A stretch of 64,000 nt of DNA from Euryarchaeota archaeon (lineage in GTDB: Archaea > Thermoplasmatota > SW-10-69-26 > JACQPN01), in NCBI GenBank assembly GCA_016207515.1, contig JACQPN010000019.1, positions 62,001 through 126,000 on the forward strand. Reading direction: 5' to 3'. Below, piece by piece: positions 32,859-42,180 of the stretch; the first letter of the stretch is position 1, and each line of letters begins with the position of its first letter. The translations under genes and the position numbers were made by a program. The notes under the pieces are model-generated. The model saw only the letters and a program-made list of their open reading frames with translations. It did no database searches and was not told the origin of the DNA.

Positions 32859-33154
32859 AGTTTGCGGCCGTTTCGGATTGCTTCCGCGAGTTCGGGCGAC
32901 GCCTCAGGGACCCAAATAATCCCCTTGCTTCCTTCGAGAACGGAGCCGTCCTCCGCAAGAAACCGGAGAATCGCGTTCAAGCTCTGGCGCGTGGTCGAGT
33001 GCCGCCACCTCGCAAGCTGTTCGAGAATCGCATTTCGACTGATGGGCTCCTCGGCTTCTTGCAGTATGGCCCGGACGAGCTCAATCGTCGCAAGCGTCGG
33101 GTTGGCGCCCGTCTTGGCGAATTTGGGCTTGGGCGGCCTCAGGCTGGGCATCAT
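32855..33154 (-). CDS. Winged-helix antitoxin-like protein
   Basis: 99 residues from ATG 33154 (or 33151). Basic N-terminal 20 residues, then a winged-helix-like domain: TIELVRAILQEAEEPISRNA, ILEQLARWRHSTTRQSLNAI and LRFLAEDGSVLEGSKGIIWV. TATA-like TTACATATACC (33176-33186) predicts a start at about the ATG, so the message is probably leaderless. Position upstream of and overlapping the RelE-like gene suggests an antitoxin and autorepressor, with DNA binding by the winged helix. Confidence 0.65.
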   Translation of the reverse strand: MMPSLRPPKPKFAKTGANPTLATIELVRAILQEAEEPISRNAILEQLARWRHSTTRQSLNAILRFLAEDGSVLEGSKGIIWVPEASPELAEAIRNGRKL

Positions 33155-33259
33155 GGGTATATGGATAAATGGAGGTATATGTAAGCTTGCACCCCCTCCC
33201 GCCGACGAAAGTATCGGCGCCCTTGGGGGAGTCGTATGCAGCGCACGCCTAGAGGTGTG

Positions 33260-33343
33260 CGCCCGGGGCGGGATTCGAACCCGCATGGCTGCTACGCCAC
33301 TGGCTTTTCAGGCCAGCGTCCTACCAGCTTAGACTACCCGGGC
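33260..33343 (-). tRNA. Class II (Ser-like) tRNA with a GAA anticodon loop
   Basis: 84-nt cloverleaf. Acceptor stem GCCCGGG/CCCGGGC; D arm GTCT-AAGCTGGTA-GGAC; anticodon arm CTGGC-CTGAAAA-GCCAG; long variable arm of 15 nt (TGGC-GTAGCA-GCCA); T arm GCGGG-TTCGAAT-CCCGC; discriminator G73. The long arm plus G73 fits tRNA-Ser, but with canonical spacing (U33) the anticodon is GAA, which reads Phe codons; tRNA-Phe has a short variable loop and A73. A Ser(GGA) loop would differ by a single base. No intron is evident. Confidence 0.8.
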
Positions 33344-33428
33344 GTGGCGCCGTAGTCTCGGCGCCCGACCCCATTTGGCGATGAGAAAGACTTATGCTTT
33401 GTCCCGGCTGATTGGACACTGGCTGCTA

Positions 33429-33493
33429 GGCCCCCCACCTTCCGGTCGGGGGTCCCCAGTTAGACTACTGGGTTGGGGCCCCTAAGGGGCCCC
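33429..33493. terminator. Cluster of three adjacent hairpins, probable terminator of the MFS gene
   Basis: Three stems follow one another: GGcCCCCC-ACC with loop TTCC (33429-33455), CCCAGT-TAGACT-ACTGGG (33455-33472) and the perfect GGGGCCCC-TAA-GGGGCCCC (33475-33493). They lie 15 bases past the end of the minus-strand MFS gene and before the tRNA promoter. No T-run follows, so factor-independent termination is uncertain. Confidence 0.5.
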
Positions 33494-33507
33494 TCCAATT
33501 CCTTCCC

Positions 33508-34695
33508 CTATTTCCCCCCCGCCATCCCTGTTCCTTTCCTTGGCGAGGCCACGAACATCGCAAGCGACACGAGTGACAACCCGGCCACGACCAGGAAGGG
33601 CCACTCGATCCCGTAAGCGTCCGCTATTGCGCCCGCGATGCTCGCCATCAAGGCCCCGCCGCCAAGCTGCAGCGCGAAAACGACACCATACGCCGTTCCA
33701 CGATCCGCGGCTGCCGTGGTCTCTGCGACATGCGAGAACACGGCCGGGTAGGTCACGAAGAGGAACATGCCTAGAAAGACCATGATCGGCAGGAGGAGCG
33801 CCGCGGACGTGTTGAGGAACATGGCCGTGAACGCCGCGCTCATCCCCGCGTACGAGATGATGAGGCCGTTCCTGCGCCCGACGCGGCTGCTGAACTCACC
33901 GTAGAAGTACGCTCCGATGACGCCCGTACCGACGGCGGCCGCCAGGAGCAACGCTGCGTCCCTCGGAGCCACGCCGTAACGGTCGACGAAGAGCAGCGGA
34001 CCGAAATTGGAGGCCACGTTGAACGCGGCACCCCCCACTGCGAAGAGAAAGAGGTCGGACCCGAAGCGGCGCGCCTCGTCGCGTGCGCGCCGGGCCGGGT
34101 CGGTGCGAGCCGGAAACGTCTCCTTGACCGGCGCCGTGAGAAGGAGGCCCAACACACCTGCCGAGATGATCATCGTCCCCGAAAGTATGAAAGGCGCGTT
34201 CCAACCGTAGACCGCGCCGACGATCCCGGCCGCCGTGATCGCGAACACGTGGCCCACGTTTCCCGCGCTGCTGTTTATCCCGATCGCCTTTTCGCGGCCC
34301 CCGCCTTCATACGTGCGCGAGAGCCAGGCGACCCCCAACGGGTGGTAAGTCGATGATCCGATGCGGATGATCATGAGGGCAACGAAAAGCGCCCAGAACG
34401 TGTTGGAAATGGCGACGAGGAGGCTTCCCGCCCCAAGGAGGATGATGCCCATGGCAAGGGGGCCGCGGGCCGAGCGACGGTCGCCGAGCTTGCCGAAGTA
34501 CACTTGTAGGCCGACCGTGAGCACGAGCCCGGCGGCGGTCAAGAGACCGATCTCGGTGTATGAGAGGTCGAAGGCGAGGCGGATCAACGGCATGAGGGCG
34601 GGCACGACCGCGCCGCCTCCGTCGTTGACGAGGTGGAAAAGACTCGTCGTAGCGAGCACCCGCTCCTCGACTTTCACGCAACGCACATCGTCCAC
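33508..34695 (-). CDS. MFS transporter, fosmidomycin-resistance/sugar-type
   Basis: 395 residues, 12 predicted helices. Typical MFS loop 2-3 motif YFGKLGDRRSARGPLAMG; the order of segments (VNDGGGAVVPALMPLIRLAF at the start, AWLSRTYEGGGREKAIGINS mid-protein) resembles the fosmidomycin-resistance/antiporter branch. Substrate unknown. GTG start; it is divergent from the aminotransferase gene. The hairpin cluster at 33429-33493 follows its 3' end. Confidence 0.85.
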   Translation of the reverse strand: MDDVRCVKVEERVLATTSLFHLVNDGGGAVVPALMPLIRLAFDLSYTEIGLLTAAGLVLTVGLQVYFGKLGDRRSARGPLAMGIILLGAGSLLVAISNTFWALFVALMIIRIGSSTYHPLGVAWLSRTYEGGGREKAIGINSSAGNVGHVFAITAAGIVGAVYGWNAPFILSGTMIISAGVLGLLLTAPVKETFPARTDPARRARDEARRFGSDLFLFAVGGAAFNVASNFGPLLFVDRYGVAPRDAALLLAAAVGTGVIGAYFYGEFSSRVGRRNGLIISYAGMSAAFTAMFLNTSAALLLPIMVFLGMFLFVTYPAVFSHVAETTAAADRGTAYGVVFALQLGGGALMASIAGAIADAYGIEWPFLVVAGLSLVSLAMFVASPRKGTGMAGGK

Positions 34696-34767
34696 ATGAA
34701 GATAAGATTTCAGCCTTTACATTGGCAACCGCCAAATAGGAGCGAAGGAATCACGAGGACGAGACCC

Positions 34768-35901
34768 GTGCCATTCGACCCCAAGGACAATGTCTTCCTT
34801 CTCGCCGGCCCCGTGAAGATGCACACGCGCGTCCTTGGGGCGATGACCGCGCCTACTTTCTCGCACCGGGGCCCCGAGTTCGCGGCAGTGAACAAGGAAC
34901 TCATCGAGTTGCTCAAGTACGTGTTCCAGACGAAAAACGATGTGGTCGTCCTCTCGGGATCCGGCACTGCCGGGATGGAGGCGGCGGCGTCGAGCCTGCT
35001 CGATCCGACCGATCGCGTCGTGGCCATCGAAAACGGCAAGTTCGGGAACAGGATGGCCGACCTCGTCTCGCTCTACGGGAGACCCGAGATCCTCCACTTC
35101 GAATGGGGCCAACCGCCGGACCTGGCCGCGGTGGAAGCGGCGGTGGCGAAGCCCGGCACCAAGGCGCTTTTCCTGACGCACAACGAGACGTCCTGCGGGG
35201 TCGCGAACCCCCTGAAGGAGATCGCGGCGATGGCCCACCGGCACCGCGTGCTCGTGGTGGCCGATTGCGTCTCATCCATCGGCGGCCTGCCAGTGCCCGT
35301 CGATGACTGGGGGATCGACATCGCGATCACTGGAAGCCAGAAGTGCATCGGCGCACCACCTGGCCTTGCCTTCGTGAGTGTGTCGAAGCGGGCCGAGGAG
35401 AGGATGCCCCACCCACGGTCGCTCTACCTCAACCTTCGCAGCTACCTCGAGAGGCAACGAAAGGACGGCCAGTACCCGTTCACGCCCGCCACCCACATGT
35501 TCCTCGCCGCCCTTGAAGGGTTACGCATGATAAGGGAGGAGACGCGGGAAGCGCGTTTCTCCCGCGTCCACCGGATAGGTGAAGCGACCCGGGCGGCCGC
35601 GAAGGCGATGGGCCTGGAACTGTTCCCGACACCGGGCTACGAATCGGACACCGTCACCGCGATCAAGTACCCGAAAGGCGTCGACGATTCGGCGTTTCGA
35701 GGGTACTTGCGCGAACGCGGCGTCATAATAAGCGGGGGACAGGACCGGCTCAAGGGGAAGATCTTCCGCCTTGGACACATGGGGACGGTCGAACTGCGGG
35801 ACATCGCAGGGGCTCTCACGGTCATCGGGGCCGCCCTCGACAAGCAGGGCTTCAAGGCCGACACCGGGGCTAGTCTTGCCGCGTTGCAGTCCCACTTGTG
35901 A
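34768..35901 (+). CDS. Class V aminotransferase (serine-pyruvate / alanine-glyoxylate type)
   Basis: 377 residues from GTG 34768 (protein begins with FDPKDNVFLLAGPVKMH, the family's substrate-loop opening). The PLP Lys is in AITGSQKCIGAPPGLAF; other blocks: VVLSGSGTAGMEAAASSLLD, FLTHNETSCGV and VVADCVSSIGGL. This branch includes serine-glyoxylate, serine-pyruvate and phosphoserine-like archaeal enzymes; the exact substrate cannot be told from sequence. It may serve serine/glycine metabolism. Confidence 0.88.
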   Translation: MPFDPKDNVFLLAGPVKMHTRVLGAMTAPTFSHRGPEFAAVNKELIELLKYVFQTKNDVVVLSGSGTAGMEAAASSLLDPTDRVVAIENGKFGNRMADLVSLYGRPEILHFEWGQPPDLAAVEAAVAKPGTKALFLTHNETSCGVANPLKEIAAMAHRHRVLVVADCVSSIGGLPVPVDDWGIDIAITGSQKCIGAPPGLAFVSVSKRAEERMPHPRSLYLNLRSYLERQRKDGQYPFTPATHMFLAALEGLRMIREETREARFSRVHRIGEATRAAAKAMGLELFPTPGYESDTVTAIKYPKGVDDSAFRGYLRERGVIISGGQDRLKGKIFRLGHMGTVELRDIAGALTVIGAALDKQGFKADTGASLAALQSHL

Positions 35902-35949
35902 CCTGGAAAATAGCAAACGTTTTCCGGGTGCTCGGGCGTCTCGGGACCC

Positions 35950-37017
35950 GTGCTTCTTCAAGCCCGGGGACTCGTGAAATCCTACCCTGGAGCCAGGCAG
36001 GCGACGCGGAGCCGCGCGCGCTCCAATGCGACGGGCGCCGCAGAGGCTCCCGACCCTCACCGCCCGAGCGAGAAGGACGGCGAGGCAAGGCGCGCCGTGG
36101 ACGGCGTTTCGTTCGAGGTGAACGCCGGGGAGGTCTTCGGTCTCTTCGGCCCCAACGGGGCCGGCAAGAGCACGAGTCTCCGACTCGTCTCCGGCATGAC
36201 GCGACCGGACGAGGGGAAGATCTGGGTCTGCGGCGTCGATGCCGTGGCGCGGCCGAACGACGTGCGAGGCCAGATGTCGATCCTCCTCGAGGCGCCCCTT
36301 GTCTACGAGGGGCTCACCGCGCGCGATTACCTACGCACCTTTGCCCGCGTATCTGGCCTTTCGAGCGCGCGTTCAAGGCAACGCGTCGATGAAGTGTGCC
36401 GGCTCATTGACGTCGCGAAACTCATGGACAAGAGGCTTGTCCACATGAGCCTCGGCGAACGGCAACGCATGGAGATAGCGCGCGTTCTCATACCTGACAG
36501 GAAGCTCTTGGTGCTTGACGAGCCGTTCAACGGCGTCGACGTGGAGATGCGTAGAAGGATCCGAGAGCACCTACGGACGCTGCTCAAGGACGGCCATGGG
36601 ATAATCTTCACGTCCCACAACCTGGTCGAGAGCGAAGGCTTCGTGGACCGGTTCGCGTTCATCGTGAGCGGGCGCATCCTCGCGGTGGGGGGAGCGAAGG
36701 ATCTTCGGGAGAAGTTCCTTCTCCCGGTCTTCCGCCTCGATGTCACGGACCGCAAGAAAGCGCGAAGGCTGATCGAGGACCTTCCTTCGGTGCGCGACGT
36801 CCAGGACGACGATTCGGCCTTGCGCGTCGTGTTCGACAGGCGGGAGTCTGCCGCCGGCGTCGTACGGGTCCTTGTCGAAGGCGGCGTCGGGGTCCTGGAG
36901 CTACGAGGGGCGGGCACGATGGAAGACGTGTTCTTCAAACTCGCCGACAGCCGCGGCGCCTCGGCCGAGCGCGGGCCGAACCCTCGAAACGATCCGGAGG
37001 GTGGTCGCGGCGCCTAG
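35950..37017 (+). CDS. ABC transporter ATP-binding protein
   Basis: 355 residues from GTG. Walker A GLFGPNGAGKST, signature MSLGERQRMEIARVLI (LGERQ in place of LSGGQ, known in some ABC-2 exporters), Walker B KLLVLDEPFNG and the switch His in FTSHNLVES. An unusual ~30-residue insert rich in Arg, Ala and Ser lies after strand 1 (residues ~17-45), before the DGVSFEV strand. The C-terminal ~90 residues are a regulatory/accessory domain. Partner of the permease that overlaps its 3' end. Confidence 0.9.
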   Translation: MLLQARGLVKSYPGARQATRSRARSNATGAAEAPDPHRPSEKDGEARRAVDGVSFEVNAGEVFGLFGPNGAGKSTSLRLVSGMTRPDEGKIWVCGVDAVARPNDVRGQMSILLEAPLVYEGLTARDYLRTFARVSGLSSARSRQRVDEVCRLIDVAKLMDKRLVHMSLGERQRMEIARVLIPDRKLLVLDEPFNGVDVEMRRRIREHLRTLLKDGHGIIFTSHNLVESEGFVDRFAFIVSGRILAVGGAKDLREKFLLPVFRLDVTDRKKARRLIEDLPSVRDVQDDDSALRVVFDRRESAAGVVRVLVEGGVGVLELRGAGTMEDVFFKLADSRGASAERGPNPRNDPEGGRGA

Positions 37018-38359
37018 TCACCGTTTCTCATTTGTCCTCGGAATCGTGTCGAAGGACCTGCGGGACGTGAAATGGATCCTCGTACCTGCCCTTGCTTTGT
37101 CCTTGGTCCTCGCGGCCGTGTTCCTCGCTGGGCGGGAAGAGGCGCGCCCGATAGGCGAACCGGGAGGCGACGTACGGGACGCTTCGCACGACATCCTCGG
37201 CGCGAGAGTCGTCGCGGGCGCGGGGGACTCCTTGACGCTCGTCGTCGAGACGAGGGCCCGTCCCACGGACGGTTCGTTCTTCGTAGGGTTCCTTTCCACA
37301 ATAGGCGACGGCGGGACCGTCGCGACGCCGCACCTTGTCGTGGTGAATGCCAGCTCCAACGGTACGGGCTGGACATCGAAGGCCGGCCTCGCGATCCGCA
37401 CCATCGCCCCCCGATCCAACGAACTCCCATCGACGCCGACCCATACCGCCATTCCATCGACGGCAAGTGCCGGCGACGACGGGCTGTCGATCGGCCTGGA
37501 CCTGGTGTCGATCGGCGGCGAACGCTTCGGAGACCAGCTGTACGCCATCCGACTCCTGACGCTTGACGAGGACGGGGCAAAGGTCGACCAACTGGACACG
37601 GAGACGCTCGATGTTTTCTACTCCTCTAAGGTGCCGCGCGCCGCGCCGGAACGCGTGAGATCGTCGGTGACTGGGCAATTGTCCTTCGGCGCCGTCGTGG
37701 CCTTCATAGGTCTCGTCACCCTCACAAGCAGGCTCTACGGACGCGAGGTGACGCGAGGAACCGTGAAGATCCTCGCCTCCTACCCCGTCGGCGTGAATTG
37801 GCTCCACTTCGCGAAATCGTTGAGCATCACCTTCTCCGTGGGTGTCCTGTTGCTCGTCGTCACGCTCCTCGCACTCCCGAACGTTATTGCGACGATCCCG
37901 GGCGAGTCGCTCCTTCCCGTGCTCTTCGGGCCTTTTTTGGCCCTTGTGGGGGCGGTCGGCCTCATAGTATTCGAAGCATTCGCGCTTTCGAACGTCCTCT
38001 ACTCCTGGCGTAAGAGTGCCCGCCATGGGCCGACGCTACTGGTCCCTCTCATCAGCGTGCTGGGCCTTGCCACGACGCTGGCCGCATCCGGGACGGTCAT
38101 CTCGATATATTCCGCCGCGCAACGCGAGATCGCCGGAAGCGTGGCGCCCGCCGAAGAACTGGCCGGCGTCGGCGGGGCCCTCACCACGATCGGGACGCTT
38201 CTTCCCTTCCGCCTCGCCGGCGAATCGGCCGCTTGGTTAGCCGGCCCGGGCCCCGCGCCCGGGGCGACGATCGCCGCGGTCGCGGTATTCATGCTATTGG
38301 CCGCGGCGGGGGTCGAGGCGGGCCGCCGGACCTACGTGGACGTGTTCTTCAACGACTAG
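37001..38359 (+). CDS. ABC-2 type permease
   Basis: About 452 residues. One N-terminal transmembrane helix (WILVPALALSLVLAAVFLAG), a ~170-residue extracytoplasmic domain, then five more helices from FGAVVAFIGLVTLTSRLYGR. The cytoplasmic element YGREVTRGTVKILASYPVG is the family's coupling motif. Start is uncertain: GTG 37001 follows GGAGG with no gap and overlaps the ATPase gene; later GTG codons are possible. Exporter of unknown substrate, possibly a lipid, peptide or sugar. Confidence 0.82.
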   Translation: MVAAPSHRFSFVLGIVSKDLRDVKWILVPALALSLVLAAVFLAGREEARPIGEPGGDVRDASHDILGARVVAGAGDSLTLVVETRARPTDGSFFVGFLSTIGDGGTVATPHLVVVNASSNGTGWTSKAGLAIRTIAPRSNELPSTPTHTAIPSTASAGDDGLSIGLDLVSIGGERFGDQLYAIRLLTLDEDGAKVDQLDTETLDVFYSSKVPRAAPERVRSSVTGQLSFGAVVAFIGLVTLTSRLYGREVTRGTVKILASYPVGVNWLHFAKSLSITFSVGVLLLVVTLLALPNVIATIPGESLLPVLFGPFLALVGAVGLIVFEAFALSNVLYSWRKSARHGPTLLVPLISVLGLATTLAASGTVISIYSAAQREIAGSVAPAEELAGVGGALTTIGTLLPFRLAGESAAWLAGPGPAPGATIAAVAVFMLLAAAGVEAGRRTYVDVFFND

Positions 38360-38443
38360 ACGGGCCCGCGGCGAGGGGGCTTCCATGGCCCAAGAACCGG
38401 GCCCGCTAAGCCTAAATACCGGGTCCCCGTAGTCGCCGCGTCG

Positions 38444-41209
38444 ATGCTCGAAGCAGAGTACGACCTCCGCTATTTCAAGGAAAACGGCTTCTCCCGCCGC
38501 AAGTGCGCCCAATGCAATTCCTACTTTTGGAGCCAAGACCAGAAGCGGACGCTATGCGGGGATCCACCATGCAACGAGTACACCTTCATCGGTGCCCCGG
38601 AGGCGAAGAAACCCCTAGACCTCCGCGAGATGCGAGAGACCTTCCTCCGGTTCTTCGAGGCGCATGGCCACACGCGCGTGAAACGGTTTCCTGTTGTGGC
38701 GCGTTGGCGCGACGACATATACCTCACCATAGCGTCGATCGCTGACTTCCAACCGCATGTGACGAGCGGTGAGGTCCCGCCGCCCGCGAACCCACTATGC
38801 ATCAGTCAACCGTGCATCCGCTTGAACGACGTCGACTCCGTCGGCAAAAGCGGTCGCCACCTCACGAACTTCGAGATGATGGCGCACCACGCGTTCAACA
38901 GCAAGGAGTTCGGCCAACCATACTTCAAGGAGGAATGCACGAAGTACTGCCACGAATTCCTCACGAAGGAGCTTGGCATCCCGGGCGCTTCGGTGACTTA
39001 CAAGGAGAAGCCTTGGGCAGGAGGCGGCAACGCCGGGGCGGCCTTCGAGGTGCTCGTCGGGGGTCTCGAGGTCGCGACCCTCGTGTTCATGTCGCTTGAG
39101 GCGGACCCGGCGGGCCCGATCGAGCTCTACGGCGAGCGGTACAAGCAGATGGACCTCAAGATCGTGGACACGGGGTACGGCCTTGAACGGCTCGTGTGGG
39201 CGACGACCGGGAGCCCGACGATCTACGACGCCATCTACCCGGACATGGTCAAACGCCTCGTCGAGAAGGCCGGCCTCTCGCACGACCTTGAGGACCCAAG
39301 ACACGCAAAGATCCTTTCGGAGACGGCGAGGCTAGCTAGCCTCATGGAAGTGAACACAGGCGCGAAGGTGGCGTCGCTGCGGGAGGCCGTGACGGCGAGG
39401 CTTGCCGAACGCGGCGTGAAGACCACGCCAGCGGAGCTCGCCTCCATCATGGGCCCGCTCGAATCCATCTTCGCCGTGATCGACCACACGAGGTGCGTCG
39501 CTTTCATGCTAGGCGACGGCATAGTGCCGTCGAACGTCAAGGAAGGGTACCTGGCGCGGCTTCTCATACGTCGCACACTGCGCCTACTGGACGAGTTGGG
39601 ACTCGACCTGACGCTCGCGGAACTCATCGGCGAACAGCTCGATTCTCTTAGCGGCGACTTCCCGGAACTGTCGCAGGCCCGCGAGACCATCCTGGAGATG
39701 TGCACGCTCGAGGCGGAGCGCTACCGCGAGACGATGGAGAAGGGATCGCGCCTCGTGGAGCGCGAAGCGGGGAAGCTCAAGGAGAAGGGATTCACCGAAG
39801 AGAAACTCATCGAATTCTACGACACGCACGGTCTTCCGCCCGACATCGTGAGCGCGGTCGCGCGTGAAAAAGGCGTCAAAGTCGAAGTCCCGGACGACTT
39901 CTATCAACGCGTCGCGGCGCTACACAGCAGGGAGACGGCCACGAAACCGGTCAAGGCCAAGATGGAATTCCCGAAGACACGCCTCATCTACTACGAGAGC
40001 CAGGACACGCGCGAGTTCGAAGCGATCGTCCTTGGCGTGAAAAACGACGAGGTCGTGCTCGACGGCACGGCGTTCTTCGCCGAAAAAGGCGGCCAACCGG
40101 CAGACCACGGATTCCTGTCGACGGCCGACGCGATGGCGGAAGTGAAGGACGTACAGATCCGAGACGGCGTGGTCGTGCACACGATAGAGCCGAAGAACGC
40201 AAAGGTTCGGCGCGGCGAGGTCGTGCGCGGCCGGGTGGATTGGGGGCGACGCACCAGCCACACGCGCCACCACAGCGCCACCCACATCCTCCTGGCCTCG
40301 ACGCGCAGGGTCCTGGGGCCGCATGTCTGGCAGGCCGGCGTGCAAAAAGGCGCCGAGAGGTCGCGCCTTGATGTGACGCACTTCAGGAACATCAGTGAGG
40401 AGGAGCTTCGCGAGATCGAGGCGCTCGCGAACACCGTCGTCCTTGAAGGTTACCCGGTGGAGAAACTGTGGCTCGACCGCAACGAGGCGGAGAAGCGGTT
40501 CGGCTTCCAACTCTACCAAGGCGGGATACCGCCCACGAGGCAGGTCCGCGTCGTCAAGATCGGCGACTTCGACGTTGAGTGCTGCGGCGGGACGCACGTG
40601 AAGACCACGACCGAGGTGGGACCCATCAAGATCCTCAAGGCCGAGCGTATCCAGGACGGGATAATCCGGCTCGAATTCTCGGCCGGGCTCGCAGCCTTAC
40701 GCCGCATCCAGGAGAAGGACGCGATACTCAAGGAAGCAGCCCAGGTGTTCGACGTGCTTCCCGAGCAATTGCCAAAGACCGCTGAAAGGTTCCTCACCGA
40801 ATGGAAGGAGCTGCGAAAACAGGTGGAGGCCCTCAAGCCTTACGCGGCCGTCGTGCATAAGCAGGAGCTTCTTTCGACCGCGACAACCGTCGGAAACGTG
40901 CGCCTCGCCGTCCGGACCGACGAGTCGGACATGGACGACCTTGTGCTCCTCGCCAGCGAAGCGACGAAGGGGACGTCGACCATCGTCATCCTTGGGTCAA
41001 CGAAGGGCGGGGCGAAGATCGTGGTGGCCCGCTCAGACGACCTGAAAGTGAACTCTGGCGACGTCGTGCGGGAGGCGTGCAAGGCGATGGGAGGAGGAGG
41101 CGGTGGAAAACCGAACCTCGCGCAGGGCGGCGGGCCCGATGCATCGAAGCTTCCCTTGGCGATGAAGAGGGCCGAGGAAGTCGTGCGAGACGCTTTGGCG
41201 AAGGCTTAG
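38444..41209 (+). CDS. alaS: Alanyl-tRNA synthetase, archaeal type
   Basis: 921 residues. It has the archaeal N-terminal zinc site (RRKCAQCNSYFWSQ...CGDPPC), class II aminoacylation core (GHTRVKRFPVVARW), editing-domain zinc ligands HHSATHILLAS and CCGGTHVKTTTEVG, and the C-terminal DHHA1-like C-Ala domain with a Gly-rich end (GGGGGGKPNLAQGGGPD). CCTAAATACC (about 38411-38420) predicts a start a few bases before the ATG, so the message is nearly leaderless. Full length. Confidence 0.96.
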   Translation: MLEAEYDLRYFKENGFSRRKCAQCNSYFWSQDQKRTLCGDPPCNEYTFIGAPEAKKPLDLREMRETFLRFFEAHGHTRVKRFPVVARWRDDIYLTIASIADFQPHVTSGEVPPPANPLCISQPCIRLNDVDSVGKSGRHLTNFEMMAHHAFNSKEFGQPYFKEECTKYCHEFLTKELGIPGASVTYKEKPWAGGGNAGAAFEVLVGGLEVATLVFMSLEADPAGPIELYGERYKQMDLKIVDTGYGLERLVWATTGSPTIYDAIYPDMVKRLVEKAGLSHDLEDPRHAKILSETARLASLMEVNTGAKVASLREAVTARLAERGVKTTPAELASIMGPLESIFAVIDHTRCVAFMLGDGIVPSNVKEGYLARLLIRRTLRLLDELGLDLTLAELIGEQLDSLSGDFPELSQARETILEMCTLEAERYRETMEKGSRLVEREAGKLKEKGFTEEKLIEFYDTHGLPPDIVSAVAREKGVKVEVPDDFYQRVAALHSRETATKPVKAKMEFPKTRLIYYESQDTREFEAIVLGVKNDEVVLDGTAFFAEKGGQPADHGFLSTADAMAEVKDVQIRDGVVVHTIEPKNAKVRRGEVVRGRVDWGRRTSHTRHHSATHILLASTRRVLGPHVWQAGVQKGAERSRLDVTHFRNISEEELREIEALANTVVLEGYPVEKLWLDRNEAEKRFGFQLYQGGIPPTRQVRVVKIGDFDVECCGGTHVKTTTEVGPIKILKAERIQDGIIRLEFSAGLAALRRIQEKDAILKEAAQVFDVLPEQLPKTAERFLTEWKELRKQVEALKPYAAVVHKQELLSTATTVGNVRLAVRTDESDMDDLVLLASEATKGTSTIVILGSTKGGAKIVVARSDDLKVNSGDVVREACKAMGGGGGGKPNLAQGGGPDASKLPLAMKRAEEVVRDALAKA

Positions 41210-41250
41210 TTTCCTGGAAAGGCGAATGGTCTTGCGGTTTTCCGGCCTTA

Positions 41251-42180
41251 TCACCCTGTGGGGCCTTTGCCCAGCTTTCTTGGTTCCACGTAGACGTACT
41301 TGAGGACCGGCAGCGCGGTCTTGAGAGCGGATTCTAGCCTCACGAGCGTCGCCTCGATCTCGTGCGAGGGCATCCCATCGACGAGGTCCACTTCGAGCCC
41401 CAACAGCACGGTGTCCGCTCCCAGGTACATGCTCTCGACCGACAAGACACCCTCCACCGCCGCGTCGCCGTCCACCACTTTCCGCACGGTCGACAAGTCC
41501 CGCTTGGAGAGGCCACGCCCCACGAGGAGCGCCTCCACTTCTTTGGCAAGAAACACCGCGAATGTCATTAACATGAGGCCGATGATGATGCTCCCGACGC
41601 CGTCCCAGACCGGATTCCCCGTATAATGGGTGAGAAGAAGGGCCGCGGCGGCGATTGGGAGCCCGACCAGGGCGAGCGAGTCCTCAACGAGCACGGTGAG
41701 AAGGGTCGCGTCCCGGTTCTCTTCGAGGAACTGGCGAAAGCCGACGATGTTGCGGGCACGGGCCGCCTTCTTCGCCTGGCCCAAGGCCACCGAAAGGGAC
41801 CACGCCTCAAGGATGAACGCGCCAAGGAGGACGCCGAGCGAGAGCGTGATGTCGTCCACCACGTGCGGGTGCTGGATCTTCTCGACTCCTTCGAAAAGCG
41901 AGAAAGCACCCGCCACCCCAAAGAGGATTATGGCGACCAGGAACGACCATAGGTAAGCGGCCTTGGACGTCCCGTACGGGTGCTCGTCTGTGGGCGGTCG
42001 ATGGGAGCGGCGTAGCCCGATGTAGAGCATCACCTGGTTTCCCACGTCGCTGAAGGAGTGGGCGGCCTCGGCTAGCATCGCGGAACTCCCGCCGATGATG
42101 GCGGCGAAGAGTTTCACGAGCGCGATCGCGAGGTTTCCAAGGAGTGCGGCGATCACTGCGGTCTTGGTCTCGGTGGCCAC
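41251..42180 (-). CDS. Cation diffusion facilitator (CDF) metal transporter
   Basis: 309 residues, six predicted helices plus a cytosolic C-terminal ferredoxin-like domain. Metal-site residues of the family are in AEAAHSFSDVGNQVML (helix 2, HxxxD) and VLVEDSLALVGLP (helix 5, ExxxD-like instead of HxxxD, as in the ZNT9-like/bacterial branch). The C-terminal domain is present but shortened (SMYLGADTVLLGLEVDL, then VYVEPRKL). Divalent metal export, perhaps Zn, Mn or Fe. Confidence 0.9.
   Translation of the reverse strand: MATETKTAVIAALLGNLAIALVKLFAAIIGGSSAMLAEAAHSFSDVGNQVMLYIGLRRSHRPPTDEHPYGTSKAAYLWSFLVAIILFGVAGAFSLFEGVEKIQHPHVVDDITLSLGVLLGAFILEAWSLSVALGQAKKAARARNIVGFRQFLEENRDATLLTVLVEDSLALVGLPIAAAALLLTHYTGNPVWDGVGSIIIGLMLMTFAVFLAKEVEALLVGRGLSKRDLSTVRKVVDGDAAVEGVLSVESMYLGADTVLLGLEVDLVDGMPSHEIEATLVRLESALKTALPVLKYVYVEPRKLGKGPTG

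Noticed and set aside
35905-35930. Hairpin GGAAAA/TTTTCC after the aminotransferase as terminator
   Set aside because: The stem is only six bases, A/T-rich, and not followed by a T-run.
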